A DNA stretch of 19,047 nucleotides from UBA3700 sp002372775. Its GTDB lineage: Bacteria > Bacillota > Clostridia > Christensenellales > UBA3700. Below are positions 15,560 through 19,047 of the stretch, one piece after another. Under the pieces are notes generated by a model. That model was not told the DNA's origin. It saw only the letters and a program-made list of their open reading frames with translations, and did not search any database. Each line of letters begins with the position of its first letter. Positions within the stretch are counted from its first letter, which is position 1. The translations under genes were made by a program, and so were the position numbers. The stretch covers positions 1-19,047 of the forward strand of contig CAMOIC010000029.1 in NCBI GenBank assembly GCA_946615965.1, given 5' to 3'.

Positions 15560-16414
15560 CTATTTTAATAACGCTAACATTAATTCTCTTAATACCTTAC
15601 AAGCAACTGCTGTAGAAGCGCCGCTTTGATCAAGCATTGGAGCAAGTTCGTTAACGTCTGCACCGATTATATTTAATTTAGATACTTTCTTAATTGCGTT
15701 TAATAAATCCATAAAGCTGACACCGCCAGCTTCTGGAGTTCCTGTTCCTGGGAAAACTGATGGATCTAAACAATCCAAGTCAATTGTGAAATATACAGGG
15801 ATATCACTATTTTTGTATTCCTCAACAAGTTCATCAAGTCCATCGAAACTGAACTTATGCATAGAAGTATGCTTTTTTGCAAATTCAAATTCTTCTCTAT
15901 CTCCACTTCTTATGCAGAATTGGTGAATTCTTCCATCACCTAAAATATCATAACTTCTTCTTAACACACATGCATGACTTAACTTAGCACCAAGATAATC
16001 ATCTCTTAAATCTGCATGAGCATCAAAATGAATGATATGCATATTTGGATATTTCTTAGCAGCTGCTCTAACAGCCCCTAATGTTACTAAGTGTTCACCA
16101 CCAACAAGTAGAGGTAACTTACCATCATTTAAGATTTCTTCAGCACGCTTCTCAATATCTTCTAGTGCTTTTTCACTTGAACCAAAAGATAATTCTAAAT
16201 CGCCGCTATCAAAAACGTTATAATCTAATAAATCCTTATCTTGGTATGGGCTATATGTTTCTAATCCGAAACTTTCATGGCGCATTGCAGCAGAACCAAA
16301 TCTAGCACCTGGTCTAAAACTTGTTGTTGAATCAAATGGAGCACCAAATAAAACTATTTTTGCATCTTCATAATTTGAATCGCAGCCAATAAATGTTTCA
16401 ACATTTCTTTCCAT
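15560..16414 (-). CDS. speB: Agmatinase-family ureohydrolase
   Basis: A 284-residue arginase/agmatinase-family enzyme that hydrolyses a guanidino group to urea and an amine, using two Mn(II). All metal ligands are visible: H108 in GGEH, D131, H133 and D135 in FDAHADLRD, and D212 and D214 in IDLDCLDP. Length fits agmatinase. The usual reaction is agmatine to putrescine plus urea. In the carboxyaminopropylagmatine pathway a relative removes urea from aminopropylagmatine to give spermidine, and this operon could support either. The start is two bases from the speE stop, with GGGAGG inside the end of speE, showing tight translational arrangement. Confidence 0.9.
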   Translation of the reverse strand: MERNVETFIGCDSNYEDAKIVLFGAPFDSTTSFRPGARFGSAAMRHESFGLETYSPYQDKDLLDYNVFDSGDLELSFGSSEKALEDIEKRAEEILNDGKLPLLVGGEHLVTLGAVRAAAKKYPNMHIIHFDAHADLRDDYLGAKLSHACVLRRSYDILGDGRIHQFCIRSGDREEFEFAKKHTSMHKFSFDGLDELVEEYKNSDIPVYFTIDLDCLDPSVFPGTGTPEAGGVSFMDLLNAIKKVSKLNIIGADVNELAPMLDQSGASTAVACKVLRELMLALLK

Positions 16415-16415
16415 A

Positions 16416-17267
16416 TTACTCTACCTCCCTTAACATCTTTTCCAAATATGCAGGTAAACAAAATGAACCTACATGTAACTTTGGTGTGTAATAATTTGTT
16501 TCTAATCCTAATTCTTTCCAACGTTCTACATTTAAATCCTTTACTGGGTGATACTTCTTACTAGCAAAACCGAACAACCAGTAACCAGCAGCGTATGTTG
16601 GAATATGAGCTTGGTAAACACGACTGATTGGGAATGTGTTAACAATTCTCTTGTGACATCTTTGCATAGCCTCAGCATCATGTTTATAGAATGGGCTTCC
16701 TTGTTGGTTAACCATTATTCCATCTTCTCTTAAAGCATTGTAGCAAATACCATAGAACTCTCTTGTAAAATAACCTTCAGATGGCCCGAACGGATCTGTT
16801 GAGTCAACAATGATTAAATCGTATTCTTCATGCTTCCTTCTTATAAATCTTAAAGCGTTATCATAATAGATTTTTACTCTAGGGTCATCAAGCTTGCATG
16901 CGATATCTGGCAAAAACTGTTTACAAGCTTCTGTAACGCTTGGATCCATTTCAACAAGATCTATTCTTTTAATGCCTTCATATCTTGTTAATTCCTTTAC
17001 AACACCACCATCTCCAGCGCCAATAACCAATACATCTACGACATTTGGGTGTACAGACATTGGAACATGAGTAATCATTTCGTCGTATATAAATTCGTCT
17101 CTTTCTGTTAACATTACGTTTCCATCAAGAGTAAGAACCTTACCAAATTCAGGTGTTTCAAAGATATCTATTTGTTGATATTCGCTCTTTTGAGAGAATA
17201 GATTTCTCTTAACTCTCATACTATGCTTTACATCTGGAGCATGATATTCACTAAACCAAAATTCCAT
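16416..17267 (-). CDS. speE: Spermidine synthase-family aminopropyltransferase
   Basis: A 283-residue protein with the SpeE layout: an N-terminal beta domain (LTLDGNVMLTERDEFIYDEM, 46-65) and a methyltransferase-like Rossmann domain with GAGDGG (83-88; most relatives have GGGDGG), VEMDPS (105-110), YDNALRFI (135-142) and VDSTDPFGPSEG (154-165), where the Asp residues bind the amino acceptor and donor. It normally moves an aminopropyl group from decarboxylated SAM to putrescine. No SAM decarboxylase (SpeD) gene lies in the window, so the donor must come from a gene elsewhere. Other acceptors (agmatine, spermidine) are known for family members. It lies between speA and speB with gaps of 7 and 1 bases. 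Confidence 0.9.
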   Translation of the reverse strand: MEFWFSEYHAPDVKHSMRVKRNLFSQKSEYQQIDIFETPEFGKVLTLDGNVMLTERDEFIYDEMITHVPMSVHPNVVDVLVIGAGDGGVVKELTRYEGIKRIDLVEMDPSVTEACKQFLPDIACKLDDPRVKIYYDNALRFIRRKHEEYDLIIVDSTDPFGPSEGYFTREFYGICYNALREDGIMVNQQGSPFYKHDAEAMQRCHKRIVNTFPISRVYQAHIPTYAAGYWLFGFASKKYHPVKDLNVERWKELGLETNYYTPKLHVGSFCLPAYLEKMLREVE

Positions 17268-17274
17268 ATTCCAC

Positions 17275-18735
17275 CTACTTCAAAACGTTGATATTCTTTA
17301 TTTCTGGATCTTCTGGTCCAGTCATTGAACAGCCTTTTAATTTTGCATATTCAATGTAATCTAATATTTCCTTTGTAATCTTTTCACCTGGTGAAAGAAT
17401 TGGAATTCCTGGTGGATAACACATTACGAATTCGCTACATACTCTACCCTCACTTTGTCTTAAAGGTAAGCTTTCTTTGTTTGCGTAGAAAGCTTCTTGT
17501 GGAGAGCATACAACTTCTGGATCAATATATTCTTGACTTAATAATCCCTTTGGATCCTTATGGTGTCTTCTTCTAATTTCTGCTAAAGCACTAACTAGTC
17601 TTTCTAATTCTTGGAATCTATCTCCAATAGATAAATAAGCAAGAATGTTACCGATATCTCCAAATTCGATTTGGATATCATATTCATCTCTTAATAAGTC
17701 ATATACTTCAATACCAGCAAGACCAATTTCCCTTGTGTGAACTGAAAGCTTTGTTGGGTCAAAATCAAAAATAGAATCGCCATTAATTAATTCTTTTCCA
17801 AAAGCATAATAACCACCAACAGCATTGATTTCTTCTCTAGCGTAGTTAGCCATATTAATAACTTTATTAAATACTTCCTTACCACGAAGTGCTAAATTTC
17901 TTCTACTAATATCTAAGCTTGACATTAATAGATAACTTCCTGATGTTGTTTGTGTTAAGTTGATAATTTGTCTAACGTGACCTTCGCTTACTCTTTCGCC
18001 AATTAATAGAACACTTGATTGAGTTAAGCTACCACCACTCTTGTGCATTGAAACAGCTGACATATCTGCACCTGCTGCCATGGCTGAGATAGGCATGTTT
18101 TCACCAAAATAGAAGTGTGTGCCATGTGCTTCATCAGCAAGGCAGTACATACCTGCATCGTGAGCCATCTTTACAATTGCCTTTAAATCACTGCAAATAC
18201 CATAGTAAGTTGGGTTGTTTACAAGAACAGCTACTGCATCTGGGTTTTCCCTAATTGCTTTAGCAACTTGTTCTCTCTTCATACCAAGAGAAATACCTAA
18301 ACGTTGATCTACTTCTGGATTAACATAAATCGGAATAGCACCGCATAAAACTAATGCGTTAATAACGCTTCTATGAACATTTCTTGGAAGAATAATCTTA
18401 TCTCCTCTTTTGCAAGTAGATAAAACCATACTTTGAACAGAACTTGTTGTTCCACCAACCATTAAAAAAGCATGTGCGGCACCGAAAGCTTCTGCCATTA
18501 AATCCTCAGCTTCTCTTATTACAGAGATAGGATGGCAAAGGTTGTCTAAAGGCTTCATACTGTTAACGTCAATGCTCATGCATTGTTGGCCTAAGAATTC
18601 TGTTAATTCCGGATTACCCTTTCCGTGTTTGTGGCCTGGTACATCAAATGGCACAACACGCATTTGGCGGAATCTTTGCAAAGCATCATAAATAGGAGCT
18701 TTACTTTGCCTTTTTGTAAATTGTTCTTTATCCAT
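17275..18735 (-). CDS. speA: Arg/Lys/Orn decarboxylase, SpeA (aspartate aminotransferase-fold) type
   Basis: A 486-residue PLP decarboxylase of the Bacillus SpeA/YaaO-like group. It has the N-terminal PFDVPGHKHGKG motif, GGTTSS for PLP phosphate, Asp201 in DEAHGTH and the PLP lysine K232 in SMHKSGGS, followed by the C-terminal domain with CYPPGIPILSPGE. Length is typical for the short form without a wing domain. The operon, with an agmatinase next in line, favours arginine decarboxylation to agmatine; ornithine or lysine cannot be excluded. I use ATG 18735, which has GAGG six bases before it. An in-frame ATG at 18789 would lie in the terminator hairpin and give an implausible Cys/Arg-rich extension. 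It is the first gene of the operon and starts only 13 bases after the terminator U-tract, so it is probably controlled by readthrough or by the RNA upstream. Confidence 0.87.
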   Translation of the reverse strand: MDKEQFTKRQSKAPIYDALQRFRQMRVVPFDVPGHKHGKGNPELTEFLGQQCMSIDVNSMKPLDNLCHPISVIREAEDLMAEAFGAAHAFLMVGGTTSSVQSMVLSTCKRGDKIILPRNVHRSVINALVLCGAIPIYVNPEVDQRLGISLGMKREQVAKAIRENPDAVAVLVNNPTYYGICSDLKAIVKMAHDAGMYCLADEAHGTHFYFGENMPISAMAAGADMSAVSMHKSGGSLTQSSVLLIGERVSEGHVRQIINLTQTTSGSYLLMSSLDISRRNLALRGKEVFNKVINMANYAREEINAVGGYYAFGKELINGDSIFDFDPTKLSVHTREIGLAGIEVYDLLRDEYDIQIEFGDIGNILAYLSIGDRFQELERLVSALAEIRRRHHKDPKGLLSQEYIDPEVVCSPQEAFYANKESLPLRQSEGRVCSEFVMCYPPGIPILSPGEKITKEILDYIEYAKLKGCSMTGPEDPEIKNINVLK

Positions 18736-18747
18736 TTCACACCTCAT

Positions 18748-18788
18748 ACAAAACAAAATGCGCAAGCGTGGAATACACGACTTGCGCA
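18748..18788 (-). terminator. Strong terminator or attenuator directly before speA
   Basis: On the minus strand TGCGCAAG and CTTGCGCA form an 8-bp outer stem, CGTG and CACG a 4-bp inner stem with a single-base bulge, and the loop is TATTC (18788-18759); TTTTGTTTTGT follows. The end lies 13 bases before the speA start, which leaves no room for a promoter after it. It therefore either ends a separate small RNA or acts as an attenuator of the polyamine operon. Confidence 0.8.
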
Positions 18789-18805
18789 ATTAATTTCACT
18801 ACGTC

Positions 18806-19027
18806 TTATCTGAGTCTATACAGCAAAATACTTTTACTACTCTCTATTGACCGTTTCACAAGTCTGCGTAAAACACGCATTTCGGTTATAAAGTAACCAA
18901 CTTATAAAATTTGAGCTTCTAACTCAATCAATAAGGCGGAATATCCGCCAATCGGCAGTGGACCCGGCTGTCCGTGTGGCCTTAACTCTTTGCGAGTGGT
19001 CCGTAATCTCACTAATGACTCTGATAA
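18806..19027 (-). ncRNA. Candidate structured RNA upstream of the polyamine operon
   Basis: A gene-free stretch with many compensating pairings. A closing helix pairs TTATC-A-GAGTC (19027-19017) with GACTC-A-GATAA (18816-18806), ten pairs around an A/A mismatch. Inside are GGACC/GGTCC (19002-18998 with 18964-18960) holding an ACTC-GCAAA-GAGT hairpin and a GGC/GCC hairpin; GGCGGA-TAT-TCCGCC (18949-18935); TTGAG/CTCAA (18927-18911); and a three-way junction closed by a 10-bp helix (18909-18900 with 18863-18854) that carries the hairpins GGTTA/TAACC and TGCGT/ACGCA. Positions 18945-19003 are about 64% G+C in an AT-rich genome. A terminator follows at 18788. I could not assign a known class: it lacks recognisable T-box, S-box, lysine, purine, 6S or RNase P signatures. 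No promoter is visible inside the window, so the 5' end may lie outside. Confidence 0.6.
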
Positions 19028-19047
19028 TCTAATGGATAATCAAGCAT

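Noticed and set aside
16416..17267. SpeE might be inactive because its glycine motif reads GAGDGG and not GGGDGG
   Set aside because: The remaining donor- and acceptor-site residues (D86, VEMD, YDNA, VDSTDP) are intact, and Gly-to-Ala at this position is a mild change.
18736..18789. In-frame 18-residue N-terminal extension of the SpeA-type decarboxylase
   Set aside because: It would be encoded across the terminator stem and U-tract and gives a Cys/Arg-rich sequence unlike the family; ATG 18735 has a good GAGG site.
18748..19027. Assignment of the upstream RNA to a known class such as a T-box, S-box, lysine, purine or guanidine riboswitch, 6S RNA or RNase P RNA
   Set aside because: The conserved core sequences of these classes, as I know them, are not present. 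An ACACGGA-like segment recalls guanidine riboswitches, but the rest of that motif is missing.
19012..19047. Open frame at the right edge on the minus strand, MLDYPLDYQSH then stop
   Set aside because: It could be a leader peptide or the end of an upstream gene, but it is cut by the window edge, has no visible ribosome-binding site and overlaps the 5' arm of the closing RNA helix. There is not enough to call it.

Overview
The window is AT-rich (about one third G+C by eye). Genes are tightly packed, Shine-Dalgarno sites are strong (AGGAGG type), terminators are factor-independent hairpins with U-tracts, and promoters match the sigma-A consensus. Together with TcyP-, PatB/MalY- and SpeA-type proteins and two lipoproteins with short lipoboxes, this points to a low-GC Bacillota, probably an anaerobic gut or host-associated Clostridia-like lineage. 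This is inference from gene content; no rRNA is present. All genes except one TetR regulator lie on the minus strand.

Region 1 (1-3065): an MMPL/RND-family membrane exporter is divergent from a TetR-family regulator. The shared intergenic region holds both promoters and a palindrome over the exporter's -35 box. A ribosome-binding site at the left edge shows that the exporter is followed by another gene outside the window.

Region 2 (3080-9115, read right to left): a five-gene sulfur amino acid operon. Its genes are a TcyP-type cystine/dicarboxylate-family symporter, a small single-span membrane protein of unknown function, a lipoprotein with two thioredoxin-like domains that each carry a CxxT site, a Cys/Met-metabolism PLP enzyme and a PatB/MalY-type C-S lyase. 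In front lies a textbook attenuator: a consensus promoter, a 20-residue leader peptide with 6 Met and 2 Cys, an antiterminator arm that begins at the leader stop codon, and a hairpin terminator just before the symporter's Shine-Dalgarno site. I judge this the most interesting feature of the window. It suggests the operon is switched on when Cys (or Met) charging is low, without a T-box or S-box.

Region 3 (9163-13070): a large monocistronic surface lipoprotein with Ig-like domains, bounded by terminators, then an XRE regulator with a membrane-embedded C-terminal half.

Region 4 (13062-19047): a polyamine operon in the order decarboxylase (SpeA family), spermidine synthase (SpeE), agmatinase family (SpeB), carboxyspermidine/carboxynorspermidine dehydrogenase and its decarboxylase (NspC). 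It holds parts of both the aminopropyltransferase route and the aspartate-semialdehyde route to spermidine, and no SpeD is seen. Upstream of it is a GC-rich, multi-branched, probably structured RNA of about 220 nt, followed by a strong terminator only 13 nt before the first start codon. It is either a separate small RNA or a regulatory leader of the operon.
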